Below, in pieces: positions 23,683 through 32,557 of a stretch of DNA of 64,000 bases. Within the stretch, counting starts at the first letter, position 1. Each line of letters opens with the position of its first letter. The DNA lies in assembly GCA_041658705.1 (NCBI GenBank), contig JBAZZT010000007.1:21534-85533 (forward strand), given 5' to 3'. This DNA is from CAIKNB01 sp041658705. Lineage in GTDB: Bacteria > Patescibacteriota > Patescibacteriia > 2-12-FULL-60-25. The translations under genes were made by a program, and so were the position numbers. The notes beneath the pieces are model-generated. The model was not told where the DNA came from. It did no database searches and saw nothing but the letters and a program-made list of their open reading frames with translations.

Positions 23683-24201
23683 TTACTTCTTGCACTTCTT
23701 GCCCTGGGCCTTGAGCGCTTCGCAGGCCATCTTCTTGGCAGCTCGCGCCTCCGCGACCGCATCTTCCACGTCCTCCTTGGAGGGTGCGTCGGAAGCTGGT
23801 GTGGTCTTGGCCGAGGGCACTGCCAGGACTCCGGGCACCGTCGCTTGCTGCGTGACCCTCATGCCGAAAGGCGTGGGATCGAAGGTGACGAAGGGCACGG
23901 GCATGATCATGCCGGGCATGGCCATCCCGAGCGACATCCCTCCGACTCCGCCGCCGCTCGTCACGCTGCGGCAGTACATGTCGGGGAAGGGCATGTTCTG
24001 GTTGGTCACCATGCACTCGTCGTACGCTTCCTTGGTGTTCACTTCCGTGTGCTTCGTCGTGTTGAACTTGCTCTGGACTGCGATCGCCGAAGTAGTGCCG
24101 TTGGGAGTGACGGCCCGACTTGTTTCCGACATCGTTGCGCAACCGATCGACCATGCCAGCACCATGCCGGCAAAGCAGACCACGAAATTCCTGCTCTTCA
24201 T
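23683..24201 (-). CDS. Hypothetical lipoprotein, Met/Pro-rich
   Basis: A 172-residue protein with lipobox SIGC. ATG 24201 is chosen because AAAGGAG lies before it. The middle is Met/Gly/Pro-rich (GGVGGMSLGMAMPGMIMPVP); the C-terminus is an Ala/Lys/Glu helix ending in GKKCKK. No family is recognised. It has a near-consensus promoter at 24292-24320. Cell-surface role inferred from the lipobox only. Confidence 0.7.
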   Translation of the reverse strand: MKSRNFVVCFAGMVLAWSIGCATMSETSRAVTPNGTTSAIAVQSKFNTTKHTEVNTKEAYDECMVTNQNMPFPDMYCRSVTSGGGVGGMSLGMAMPGMIMPVPFVTFDPTPFGMRVTQQATVPGVLAVPSAKTTPASDAPSKEDVEDAVAEARAAKKMACEALKAQGKKCKK

Positions 24202-24291
24202 GGGAGAGTCTCCTTTCCACGTTCCGTGGAAGTTTGAGTTCACTTGTCAAAGCGTTAAAACAGGCTAGTCAGACACCTGTCAGAACCGATT

Positions 24292-24320
24292 AATATAGCA
24301 GAAAAATCGGTTTTTGTCAA
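24292..24320 (-). promoter_or_regulatory. Near-consensus promoter of the lipoprotein pair
   Basis: TTGACA (24315-24320), 17 nt, extended TGCTATATT (-10 hexamer 24292-24297) on the minus strand. Confidence 0.8.
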
Positions 24321-24365
24321 GGTGTCGACTTACGTTATTAACGTGTAATTTTAGATAAAATTTTA

Positions 24366-24385
24366 CCCTCCGTTTTACGGGAGGG
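24366..24385 (-). terminator. Terminator of the 24395-24718 gene
   Basis: CCCTCCCG TAAAA CGGAGGG stem followed by TAAAATTTT on the minus strand. Confidence 0.75.
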
Positions 24386-24394
24386 CAGGTGGGA

Positions 24395-24718
24395 CTAGCG
24401 GCGGAAGTAGGCTCCGGATGACATGCCGAGCCCGAAGGTATTGGCGTAGGGGTAGTAGGGCCAGCGGAACTGCTGTTCCTTACGTTCCCCGGCGAACCAC
24501 TTCTGGCACTCTTCGTCTGCATCGGGTTTGCCGTGGTATCGCTGTAGGCACTCTTCCCAGAGCGAAGTGCGCCGAATCTGTTCCTTGACGCTGGAATCCG
24601 ACAGATGGATGTCCACGACCGTCTTGCCGCCTCCGTTCTCGATGGTGTTGGTATGGCTGCAAGCCGCGGTCAGCAGGCCAGAGAGGACGACGAAACCGAG
24701 TGTTCTGATTCTATGCAT
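24395..24718 (-). CDS. Small hypothetical lipoprotein
   Basis: A 107-residue protein with lipobox LTAAC (about residue 20). GGAAGG lies 8 nt before the ATG at 24718. The mature part is short and charged (DSSVKEQIRRTSLWEECLQR) and ends in an aromatic Tyr/Pro-rich tail. Own promoter and terminator. Function unknown. Confidence 0.68.
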   Translation of the reverse strand: MHRIRTLGFVVLSGLLTAACSHTNTIENGGGKTVVDIHLSDSSVKEQIRRTSLWEECLQRYHGKPDADEECQKWFAGERKEQQFRWPYYPYANTFGLGMSSGAYFRR

Positions 24719-24751
24719 TGACGCTACCTTCCGTGAAAAGACCATGCTTTT

Positions 24752-24780
24752 TACATACCATTTATCGAGGAGAGTGTCAA
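24752..24780 (-). promoter_or_regulatory. Near-consensus promoter of the small lipoprotein gene
   Basis: TTGACA (24775-24780), 17 nt, TATGTA (24752-24757) on the minus strand. Confidence 0.75.
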
Positions 24781-24782
24781 TG

Positions 24783-25000
24783 CGGGATTAGTCAGTAGAC
24801 GGTAGCCAATGTAGGGGCGCATGCCATGCGCCCAGACGGTAGACGGTAGCCAAAAATAAGAGGGGGTCATTCTTGAGGCCGTCTGACGGCCGAAGAATCT
24901 TCAAATTCCTTAAGGTATAGGAAGATCCTTCGCTTCGCTCGAGGATGACAATTATTTTTATTTTCTGGATACCGTCTACAGCCTACCGTCTACAAGCTAG
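24783..25000. repeat. Repeat block
   Basis: 'cagtagacggtagcc' units at both ends, 'gtaggggcgcatgccatgcg' (24811-24832) and a composite unit 'cattcttgaggccgtctgac' ... 'ccttaaggtataggaagatc' (24868-24950). The composite recurs at 30790-30880 and 47235-47365. No gene. Confidence 0.85.
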
Positions 25001-25009
25001 TTATAAGAA

Positions 25010-25034
25010 AGGACCCTTCGAGTTGAAGGGTCCT
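25010..25034 (-). terminator. Terminator of the FHA/FN3/RGG operon
   Basis: AGGACCCTTC / GAAGGGTCCT stem with TTTCTTATAA following on the minus strand. Confidence 0.8.
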
Positions 25035-25059
25035 GGTGCAGCCCGGGTCGGCGGGCGGG

Positions 25060-26433
25060 CTAAGCGTAGTAGTTGTGCCAACGCAGGGCGTAGGCGTCGC
25101 CGATCTCGAGTACGTCGTCTTTGCCGAAGACGACAGTGCCAGTCTTCTCGACTTGGCTGTCGAAGATAATCGGCTCGCCGTTCTTGTAGATGCAGCACGG
25201 GTGGGCATCGAGCATCTTGAACAGGATGTAGCTGCCCTGGCGCGTCAGACTTCCGCGGACGAGCGCCTCTTGGCGCGGAAGGTTGATGCGGCACTCGTCG
25301 GATGAACCGATCGTCACGAGCTGGCCGAAGTCCAGCTCACCGCGCTCGAACAAGAGCTGTGTCGGTCTGACCTGGTCCACCTTATTCAAGCCGAGCGTGA
25401 TCTTGCCGGTGGCGTCCCGGATGAAGCCTTCGCAACCCCGCATGATGACTTCGAGGACGCCCTTCTCCCGAAACGTGAACCTGGGCACAGGATAGATCGA
25501 GGTTTGCAGGAAGTTCTCGACGAGCAGCTTTGGTTTTGCCTGGCGCGGCCTGTCGAGAGCTGCGTCGAGATACTCCTGGTAGCGCTCAAGCCCCAGGGCA
25601 TGCTTGACCGCGCTTTCTTCGGTTTGCAGGAAGCGCAGCAACCTTTCGCAAATCTGGTCAGCCTCGGCCGGACGGACGGCGCGAATCAGCCTGGTTTCGG
25701 TCAGCAACTCCACCTTCAGCTCCTCGACCATCGAGCGGGCGCGCCTGCTGCAAGAGCTGGCGGTTTCGGACTGGTCCCGATTCGTGCTAAGCCAGCGCTC
25801 CTTGAATATTTCATTCAGCTTATCCGGCGCAAGCTTCTTCCCATTGTCCTCAACGAATGCTCCTCCGAGCAACCGCATGTGGAGATGGTTGAGCTCGACG
25901 GTCTGCAACCCGGTGATCGTGCAGAAGCAAAGATACGGCTTGACGAAGCGGACATCGACGAGCCGCGAGCCGTCGATGAGTACGAGGCCTCCGGCGCTTT
26001 TCACGAACTTGATCTCGTGGATGAAGGCCAGTGGAATGCTCAACTCCTGGCCTTCGCAGCGGACGTCGATCCACTCATCCAGGCAGACGCCGAAGAGCGT
26101 GCGCTTCTGCGATTCGACCAGGGCGAAGGATGAGAGGGACTTGCCTATCGGATCTGACGTGAGCATGCGACGCAGGCTCTCGATGTCGATCTGATCGGAC
26201 TTGGGCATACCAGGAGGCGGTGCTGGTGTCGCTTGATAAGATCCGCGACTCCCGCCGCCCAGCAGATACAGCAGCCCGACGCCCAAAGCGACGGCACCGC
26301 CGACCCGGATGAGCGAACGGACCGCCGAAGCCGCCGTGTTGGCGATGGCCGCGCCTTCGCTGGGGCTGACGTCCAAGTAGGCACCGCCCAGCGGCGCGCC
26401 TTTGAAGCTTCCGCCGATGAATGCGCTTTTCAT
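25060..26433 (-). CDS. Membrane-anchored protein with C-terminal FHA-like domain
   Basis: A 457-residue protein. Residues 1-60 are Gly/Ala-rich with one membrane helix (SLIRVGGAVALGVGLLYLLGG). A long soluble part follows, with a helical region at 205-300. The last 90 residues look like a forkhead-associated fold: GQLVTIGSSDECRINLP, then a second strand set ending FGKDDVLEIGDAYALRW. FHA domains bind phosphothreonine, but the Ser/Arg pattern here is only partly canonical. GAGGAG precedes the ATG. It overlaps the gene before it by ATGA. Confidence 0.65.
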   Translation of the reverse strand: MKSAFIGGSFKGAPLGGAYLDVSPSEGAAIANTAASAVRSLIRVGGAVALGVGLLYLLGGGSRGSYQATPAPPPGMPKSDQIDIESLRRMLTSDPIGKSLSSFALVESQKRTLFGVCLDEWIDVRCEGQELSIPLAFIHEIKFVKSAGGLVLIDGSRLVDVRFVKPYLCFCTITGLQTVELNHLHMRLLGGAFVEDNGKKLAPDKLNEIFKERWLSTNRDQSETASSCSRRARSMVEELKVELLTETRLIRAVRPAEADQICERLLRFLQTEESAVKHALGLERYQEYLDAALDRPRQAKPKLLVENFLQTSIYPVPRFTFREKGVLEVIMRGCEGFIRDATGKITLGLNKVDQVRPTQLLFERGELDFGQLVTIGSSDECRINLPRQEALVRGSLTRQGSYILFKMLDAHPCCIYKNGEPIIFDSQVEKTGTVVFGKDDVLEIGDAYALRWHNYYA

Positions 26434-27083
26434 ATCTCATCTCCTCGCAACAGTTCGACGCGGCAATAGACTGACCGCGCAGCGCCGGGACATGGCTCTG
26501 ACCATACCTCCACGACTTTGGGCTGCTTCGGATATTCGCCGCTCAAACGAATCCGGCAATTTCTTACATCCTTGCAACCTTCGCCACGGGTGATCAACCA
26601 GTTGCACTCAAGCGATGGCGGATCGACCTTTTGACCGTCGATTTCTCCACGAGTGGCCAGCCTGCCGCGAAAACATTCCGGATCATCTTGTCCCGGAAAA
26701 AACTTGGCCAAGCTCTGGTCAGAGACGGGTACGGTGAAGACCTTGGTCTCGACTTGAGGCGCCGTCTTCTTCTGGCTCGCCGCTGCAGCCTTCGGTCTGA
26801 CATTAGACTCATAATACATACCGAAACCGACGAGTCCGAAGATGAGTCCGAGACCGAAAAGGGTTGGCAAAAGTGCCAATCCGAACGTCAGCTTGAGACG
26901 CCGGGATGCAGTGGTGGCTGCGACCTGGATCTTACGACTCTCCTTGGTCGCGGAAAGCTCATCGAGCTTGTTTAGAGCGGCGCTAAGCTCCGCTTCGAGC
27001 TGCGCGATACGCAACTGCTCTGCCGACTTGGGCGTCCCATCAGGGTTAAGCCCGGAATCTGACTCACTTATCACTACTGGCAT
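26430..27083 (-). CDS. Single-helix membrane protein with coiled coil
   Basis: A 217-residue protein. ATG 27083 is chosen because GGAGGT lies before it. Residues 15-65 form a coiled coil (EQLRIAQLEAELSAALNKLD). One membrane helix lies at about 66-90 (FGLALLPTLFGLGLIFGLVG). The C-terminal 110 residues are extracytoplasmic and hold six Cys, several likely disulfide-bonded (DPECFRG, LECNW, GCKDVRNC, EPCPG, VYCRV). No family is recognised. Coupled to the FHA-like gene. Confidence 0.65.
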   Translation of the reverse strand: MPVVISESDSGLNPDGTPKSAEQLRIAQLEAELSAALNKLDELSATKESRKIQVAATTASRRLKLTFGLALLPTLFGLGLIFGLVGFGMYYESNVRPKAAAASQKKTAPQVETKVFTVPVSDQSLAKFFPGQDDPECFRGRLATRGEIDGQKVDPPSLECNWLITRGEGCKDVRNCRIRLSGEYPKQPKVVEVWSEPCPGAARSVYCRVELLRGDEI

Positions 27084-27153
27084 GGTGACCTCCGTCTTTG
27101 ATTGTCCAAGGACCGTCTGAAACGTGAAAGGACGATCCTTTTCAGGATTGGTC

Positions 27154-27182
27154 TTTTTATTATATTTTAGGCTTTTTGTCAA
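27154..27182 (-). promoter_or_regulatory. Possible promoter of the 26430-27083 / FHA genes
   Basis: TTGACA (27177-27182), 17 nt, TAAAAA (27154-27159) on the minus strand; TATAAT is also present 12 nt after TTGACA. Confidence 0.5.
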
Positions 27183-27199
27183 TGTGGATGACGTATAAG

Positions 27200-27230
27200 A
27201 GTAGGGGCAATTCATGAATTGCCCCTACGC
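27200..27230. repeat. Palindromic repeat 'gtaggggcaattcatg'
   Basis: Palindrome of the 'gtagggg...cccctac' family between the operon halves. Confidence 0.75.
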
Positions 27231-27236
27231 GATATA

Positions 27237-27270
27237 AGAAAACCCCCTGCAACCGAGTGGTTGCAGGGGG
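27237..27270 (-). terminator. Terminator after the FN3 membrane protein gene
   Basis: CCCCCTGCAACC ACTC GGTTGCAGGGGG followed by TTTTCTT on the minus strand. Confidence 0.88.
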
Positions 27271-27305
27271 TGGCGAAGCAAAGTGCTAAGTAAGTAAGGA
27301 GCGGC

Positions 27306-28988
27306 TCAAGGATCTTCGTCGGGATCCTTGGCGCAAGACGGGGAATTCGGGTTGCGCGAGCAGTAACGCTCCGCGCCAGGCTCCCCGTCGCCTGATGAGG
27401 CCACGCGTACCGGAGCGTGCCGCCGTGCCTTGCGCTCGGCGTTGGGTCCGGTCTGGGTGGCCGAAATAGCAGGCTTGGTGAGATCCGGAGGCAGGGTCAC
27501 GAGGATCTCGTGCGAAGGTTCGGTCTCGTTTCCGATGTAGCGTGCCACCACGCGATAGACGTACGTATTGTTCGACACGACCGACACGTCGTCGAAATGC
27601 GTGATGCTGCCTTCGGTCAGTTGGGTGAGCGCGGTGTAGCTGGTCTCGCTTGAGAGCCGACGCTCCACCGTGTAACCCTTGGCCTGGTGGATCTCGCTCC
27701 AGGTCAACCGCACCATCGAACCGCGGGGCTCGGCTTGGGGTGCGGGCATCTTGCCTACGGACAGTGTCTTGCCGCGGTTCAGAGCCACGGTATCGGCGCT
27801 TCCCCAGGTCACGGCCCGCAGCACCAAACTCGATGCGCAGTAGAGTACGAGGATGGCGAACGGCGCAGCCAGGATCCAACGCAGCGCTTGCGCGCGCGAG
27901 GCGTTGCCCGGCTTGAGGACGAGGAAGAGCACGAGCGCCGCGACCCCGCCGACCACCGCCGCGTACCAGGGCAGGATGCCAAAGCTCGTGTTGCCCAGCA
28001 GCAGGTCAGCTTCCACCGCCTTGTACATGCCCACGAGCGCCGTCCACACGTTCGGGAAGAACGTGCGCAGCAGCATCATGGCCATGAGCGCATAGCCGAG
28101 CTTCTCGATGAGAAGCGCGGAGCGCAGACGGCGACCAAGGATGTCGTGCCCGGCTGCCGCCAAGAAGCTGTACAGGATGAAACCTGCGAAGCTGACGGCG
28201 AACATGGCTCGGCTGGACCTGAAGTCAGGGTCGAGGACTCCCACCATGAGCACCGGGTAAAGCGACAGGATGATCCGCGCCTTCATGGCGTAGACCGCCG
28301 GAATGAAGCGTTCCTGATCGGCGAGGTTGACGCCTTTCTGGACCGCTTCGAGCGCGCCGTTCTTGCCCTTGGCCGCGATGTGCGTGACCATGCGGACGAA
28401 GTAGTTACTGCTACCCTCCGCGACATCGATGCCGAACGTGGCCAAGCGGGCGAAGAAGTGAGCCGTCGCGAAGACGATCTCGATGGCCACCACGATGAGC
28501 ACGGCGCCCATCACGGAACAGCCCACGGAATGCGTAGCTTGTCCGCCAGCGAAGAGCGCCGCGCCGAGGACGAGCAGCCCGAGGCACGCGTAACCGAGCA
28601 CGTTCCAGGCGGAGTATTCGCCCGTCGCCCTCAAATCGTTGAGGACGAGGAGCGCCAGCGTAGCGACGCCGACGACCAGCGTAACCAGCGCCCAGACACC
28701 TCCCCCATCTTCTTGCATGAGGAGGTTCCAGACGCCGAAGCCGGTGGCCAGGGCGATGATTATCTTGGCCGCTTTGGACAGGCTACGCGAGATCGGGTAG
28801 ATCACCCGCTCATAGAACTGGTCGGCGAGATTGCCGGCGAGGGTCAGCGTACCCGGTACGCCGTTGCGCAGACTCTGCAGCAGGGCGTCCACCCCGGCCC
28901 TGGTAGCGGCGCTACCGAAGGCGCGGGCAGAGGACAATCCGATGAGCAACGCTACTAGAGCGACGACACCAATCACGATGGTTTCCAT
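27306..28988 (-). CDS. Polytopic membrane protein with fibronectin type III domain
   Basis: A 560-residue protein, preceded by AAGGAG. About ten hydrophobic helices fill residues 1-395. A fibronectin type III domain follows at about 405-500 (VRLTWSEIHQAKGYTVERR... VYRVVARYIGNETEPS). The tail is basic and disordered with a late Cys pair (YCSRNPNSPSCAKD). The helices near the N-terminus flank an amphipathic stretch, unlike any transporter I recognise. It starts 12 nt after the RGG-rich gene, so both share the promoter at 30157-30185. Function unknown. Confidence 0.7.
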   Translation of the reverse strand: METIVIGVVALVALLIGLSSARAFGSAATRAGVDALLQSLRNGVPGTLTLAGNLADQFYERVIYPISRSLSKAAKIIIALATGFGVWNLLMQEDGGGVWALVTLVVGVATLALLVLNDLRATGEYSAWNVLGYACLGLLVLGAALFAGGQATHSVGCSVMGAVLIVVAIEIVFATAHFFARLATFGIDVAEGSSNYFVRMVTHIAAKGKNGALEAVQKGVNLADQERFIPAVYAMKARIILSLYPVLMVGVLDPDFRSSRAMFAVSFAGFILYSFLAAAGHDILGRRLRSALLIEKLGYALMAMMLLRTFFPNVWTALVGMYKAVEADLLLGNTSFGILPWYAAVVGGVAALVLFLVLKPGNASRAQALRWILAAPFAILVLYCASSLVLRAVTWGSADTVALNRGKTLSVGKMPAPQAEPRGSMVRLTWSEIHQAKGYTVERRLSSETSYTALTQLTEGSITHFDDVSVVSNNTYVYRVVARYIGNETEPSHEILVTLPPDLTKPAISATQTGPNAERKARRHAPVRVASSGDGEPGAERYCSRNPNSPSCAKDPDEDP

Positions 28989-29000
28989 TCGAGCAACTCC

Positions 29001-30068
29001 TTAGCGGCGCCCGCGGCGTCGCCGTGCGAGATCTTGTTGCAGCCTTGTGTTCCAATCGTCCAAGGCCCGATTGCCCTGGTCGACGATTTCGCTGGCGCTT
29101 TTGAACCCGGCGCCGGGCTTGTCGATGGCCTTGCCAGCGAAAGTCTCGACTGACTTTAGCAGCTTGGTCATGATTTGGCCGATCCCCGTAGGCGGTTTTT
29201 CCGCGCCCACAGTCGCCTGGAGATAGGGCATCCAGTCCCGCGCTTCACGCCGGGAAAGATCGACCAGGAGCTTCACGACTTCGTGCCGCGGACCTTTGAT
29301 CTTGTCGCGGTACTTGTCGAATTCCAGCTTGAGCGACTTGGGGCCGAGTGCCTCTTCGGCTTCTTCCTCGGTCATGCCGCCCGCCACCATGGCCGCCAGC
29401 AACGCCGGTCGCTGTTCCGCAGCCGCTTCGTCGAGCCGAGACAACTCGAGGTATTTGGCCACGAGTTGGTCGCGCTTGTCTTGCGGCAGCGTGAGCAAAC
29501 CCTCTTTGTACCCGACCGACTGCATCACCTTGGCCTGCAAGGCCTTCTCCGCCGCGTTCAACGCGTCGGCCTCGTCCTTGGGGGTGACCTTGCCTTTGCG
29601 CGACTGCGCCTCGCCGATGCCGTGGATGAAACTGTCGATGGCTTCATCCGACATCGCGATGTATTCAGGATTCACGCCGAGTTTTTCCAGCGCGTCCTTG
29701 AACGCTTGCGGGGTCTGGATGGATGCGGCCACGAACGAAGTGAAGAATTCTCCGACTCCGGGAAGAGCCGTGAGCCAGCCCGTGATGCTCTCCACGTTAC
29801 CGCCCAACTTCTGGATGATCGGGTACGACCAGGCCAGGTCGAATCCGGATTCGCCCATCTTGTGGGTGATCATCTGCACGAGGTTGGATAGCATGCGGTA
29901 CTTGAAGCGCGGATTCGCTGCCAGATCGGCACCGTCCATATTGTTGTTACGCCTGCCGCCCCTGCCGCGTCCGCGTCCTTGTCCGCCACCGCCACCGCCT
30001 CCGCGATTTGCCGGATTGCCGCCGTTATCGTCATCATCGTACGGATTGTCGTCGAAGTTGCTGACCAT
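29001..30068 (-). CDS. Protein with N-terminal RGG-rich disordered region
   Basis: A 355-residue protein. Residues 1-45 are disordered and low complexity: Asp/Asn-rich, then a Gly run and RGRGRGGRR, like RGG boxes of RNA-binding or phase-separating proteins. The rest (50-355) is helical (LVQMITHKMGESGFDLAWS; later EEEAEEALGPKSLKLEF) with a basic C-terminus ARRRRGRR. No catalytic motif. AGAGGTTT precedes the ATG. First gene of a two-gene unit with the FN3 membrane protein. Confidence 0.68.
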   Translation of the reverse strand: MVSNFDDNPYDDDDNGGNPANRGGGGGGGQGRGRGRGGRRNNNMDGADLAANPRFKYRMLSNLVQMITHKMGESGFDLAWSYPIIQKLGGNVESITGWLTALPGVGEFFTSFVAASIQTPQAFKDALEKLGVNPEYIAMSDEAIDSFIHGIGEAQSRKGKVTPKDEADALNAAEKALQAKVMQSVGYKEGLLTLPQDKRDQLVAKYLELSRLDEAAAEQRPALLAAMVAGGMTEEEAEEALGPKSLKLEFDKYRDKIKGPRHEVVKLLVDLSRREARDWMPYLQATVGAEKPPTGIGQIMTKLLKSVETFAGKAIDKPGAGFKSASEIVDQGNRALDDWNTRLQQDLARRRRGRR

Positions 30069-30156
30069 GATAAACCTCTCTGTCCCGTCAAACGGGACAA
30101 TGTTCTGTTGTCAAAGCCGCTCCCGACGAGACAGAATGCCTCATCAAGAACGCTTT

Positions 30157-30185
30157 AAAATAGCATAAAATGGTGATTTTGTCAA
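30157..30185 (-). promoter_or_regulatory. Near-consensus promoter of the RGG/FN3 operon
   Basis: TTGACA (30180-30185), 17 nt, extended TGCTATTTT (hexamer 30157-30162) on the minus strand. Confidence 0.8.
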
Positions 30186-30199
30186 GCGGGGCTGTACAG

Positions 30200-30360
30200 A
30201 TGAAATAGAGGGTAGAAAGTAGAGGGTAGCTAGAAAGATAAATAGTCATCCTGAGCGGAGCAGCAGCGCAGTCGAAGGACCTTTATCAGCCGTCGGTTCA
30301 GACCAACGCCTATAAAGGTCCTTCGGCTGCGCTCAGGATGACAATTTTTTTGATACAGAA
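30200..30360. repeat. Repeat block
   Basis: 'tagagggtagaaagtagagg' units, then two inverted copies of the 'tccttcgac' family (30245-30287 and 30313-30348). Confidence 0.85.
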
Positions 30361-30385
30361 TAGCCAAAAACTGGCTTAAACAATA

Positions 30386-30712
30386 AGAAAACCCCCCACA
30401 GAACATCGGCTTTACTGTGAGGGGCGAGAGTGCATGCTATGGCCGGCGGAAAACTTGGCCAGTCGCAGGCTTCCCAAGGGGGCGATCAATTCCCGTGGGC
30501 ATGGTGTGTTTTCAAGTCTCTGCAACGAGACGCCGATTTTCACCAATTCGGTTACCCGGCGGAAAGGTACACCGGTGGCCAGATACGATCGCGAACATGG
30601 CCAAGCGACACGCCCGAATGCGCTGGTCGGTGATGCGCAGACGAGCACCCGTGAATCGGGCCGCGAGGCAATGCGGTCCGATCAGCGATAAAAAAATATC
30701 ACGCCTTCGAGG
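30386..30712 (-). ncRNA. Unassigned 300-nt region ending in a terminator
   Basis: CCCCTCACAG...CTGTGGGGGG followed by TTTTCTT on the minus strand (30386-30424) is a good intrinsic terminator. Upstream of it, GC-rich sequence to about 30712 carries overlapping ORFs of 60-100 codons on both strands, none with a Shine-Dalgarno. It may be a structured RNA on the minus strand or a decayed gene. Confidence 0.3.
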
Positions 30713-30725
30713 GAGCGTCAAGATT

Positions 30726-30960
30726 AGCTAGCTGGTAGACAGTAGACAGTAGAGGGTAGAGGGTAGAGGGTAGCCAAAAAATATAAGCAAATGTCATCCT
30801 CGAGCGAAGCGAAGGATCTTCCTATACCTTAAGGAATTGGAAGATTCTTCGGCCGTCAGACGGCCTCAAGAATGACATCTCTCTTATTACCAAAAGGGCG
30901 CACAACCGTGCACCCCTACGTCTGGCTACCCTCTACCCTCTACTTTCTACCTTCTATTTC
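30726..30960. repeat. Repeat block, running into the GT-C-like gene
   Basis: 'agtagagggtagagggtaga' units (30730-30772), the composite 'tgtcatcctcgagcgaagcg' ... 'ggccgtcagacggcctcaag' unit (30790-30880), and 'ggctaccctctaccctctac' units (30923-30959). The last unit supplies the final six codons and stop of the next gene. Confidence 0.88.
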
Positions 30961-32490
30961 AAACGCCACGCTGTCGGGATTATCTGCGATCTTCTCATAT
31001 CTCGCGTCGGCTGCGACGGCTTGGATGAATTTGGGATGTTTTTTCTTGCTCGCGAAAATGAATTTCGCGTCCAGCTCATGCATCAACGCAAAACGTTCGT
31101 CGGCGGTCGAAGTGCTGTTTTCCCACGTCACATCGCGCACCGCGTCGGATAAGCTGGATGAGGCGGCGTACAGGAAAGTCGGGTCCAGGCCGGAGACGTA
31201 GCGCAAGCGATCATCGGCGGCGAACAACATGGGGAACTCGTCCCAGCTGGCATGGAACACGCGGTCGCCCGGCGCGGCGCGGCGCGATATCTCGCGCAGC
31301 GTCGCAGCGTAAACATCATCCGGATAAAGCGCCGGATGCGCATCCGTCCAGACTTTGACGACACCGCGCGCGAGCAAAGCCACGATGGCCAGACCTGCGA
31401 AACCTAAATAAATCTTGCCCTTCCAACCCGTGAATCGCGCGAGCATGTCGCGGAACAGTTTACCCGCATCAACGTGCGACCACAGCACTGCGCACCACAA
31501 AGCCAGGATGGGCGCGAGATATTCCACGTTGCGCCGACTCTTGAGCGCCAGTGCCACGAAAACGGCGAGCACCCAGGCGAGCGCCACGGTGAGTTTGGCT
31601 TTTTCCTGTTCAAGCGGTCGGCGCGCTGCGATGAACATCCCGATTAAACCCACGCCCGCGATGCAGATCCAAATCGCGAAGGAGGAAAAAATGCCGCTGA
31701 TGCTCGGCGCATACCATTCGCTGCCCATGGCCACGCGGTCGAGCGGCGTGCCGAGCCCGATCACGAACGCCTGATACCACAAGAACTCGAGGATATGGTC
31801 GCGGTTGGGGTGAATCAGAAGTCCCGCGGCGACGCCAGCCAAACATACCGGCACGCTCTTCCAATATCCCTCACCTAACGCCGCGCGCCAACTTTTTTCC
31901 GCCACGAAAATCTCGTAACACGCGGCTCCGGCCGCCAGCAGGATGAGCGAACCGATGAGCAAAAGAAAACCGCCATGGGTGAGCGCAAAAATGAACGCGA
32001 TGAACGCGAGGAGCCAGTATCTCTTGCGCCAAGCCGCATACAAACCGCAAACGTAAAGCAACAGCGCGAGCGGCGAAGCTTTGGACAAGATGAGACGGAA
32101 CAGCGCGGGCTGGGTCAGAGCCAGGAGCGCGGTCCAGAGCCAGGGTGCGGGAAGCTTGAATCCGCGCAAAACAGCGTAGAACAAAGTGAGGAAAGCGGCG
32201 GCAAAAATCACGCTCGCGATACGCAAACCTTGAAACATGCCGAAAGCGGCGCTGAACGGCGCGACTGCGGCGTGAAAAAGAAAATGCTGGTCAGCAAAAG
32301 TCCGACCCAGGATCGTCAGGTCGAGCCAGGGAAAATTCGCGAGCGGCCCATACTGCCACACGAGCGCCGCAGCTTTGGCATGATAAAAAGCGTCCGGATC
32401 GACAAAGCCGTTCCACGGCATGAAGATGGCGAACCAAACGAGCGCAGCGCTGAAAACCAACGTATATTCTAGGACTTTGCGACGGGACAT
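30940..32490 (-). CDS. GT-C-like polytopic membrane glycosyltransferase (STT3/PMT-like)
   Basis: A 516-residue protein with about 11-12 hydrophobic helices and a soluble C-terminal domain of about 130 residues. The first loop carries NGFVDPDAFYHAK, the acidic motif (DPDAFYH) typical of GT-C enzymes using lipid-linked sugars. The end of the protein (EIEGRK, then TAG) is encoded by interspersed repeat. TACTCT lies 6 nt before the ATG at 32490; no Shine-Dalgarno. The acceptor (protein or lipid) is unknown. Confidence 0.75.
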   Translation of the reverse strand: MSRRKVLEYTLVFSAALVWFAIFMPWNGFVDPDAFYHAKAAALVWQYGPLANFPWLDLTILGRTFADQHFLFHAAVAPFSAAFGMFQGLRIASVIFAAAFLTLFYAVLRGFKLPAPWLWTALLALTQPALFRLILSKASPLALLLYVCGLYAAWRKRYWLLAFIAFIFALTHGGFLLLIGSLILLAAGAACYEIFVAEKSWRAALGEGYWKSVPVCLAGVAAGLLIHPNRDHILEFLWYQAFVIGLGTPLDRVAMGSEWYAPSISGIFSSFAIWICIAGVGLIGMFIAARRPLEQEKAKLTVALAWVLAVFVALALKSRRNVEYLAPILALWCAVLWSHVDAGKLFRDMLARFTGWKGKIYLGFAGLAIVALLARGVVKVWTDAHPALYPDDVYAATLREISRRAAPGDRVFHASWDEFPMLFAADDRLRYVSGLDPTFLYAASSSLSDAVRDVTWENSTSTADERFALMHELDAKFIFASKKKHPKFIQAVAADARYEKIADNPDSVAFEIEGRK

Positions 32491-32496
32491 GGGGTA

Positions 32497-32502
32497 AGAG
32501 TA
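32497..32502 (-). promoter_or_regulatory. -10-like element of the GT-C-like gene (leaderless type)
   Basis: TACTCT on the minus strand, 6 nt before the ATG. Confidence 0.4.
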
Positions 32503-32557
32503 AACAAGCAACAAGACGTTAACAAGTAACGAGCAACTAACCAGTCCAGGATGCTGA

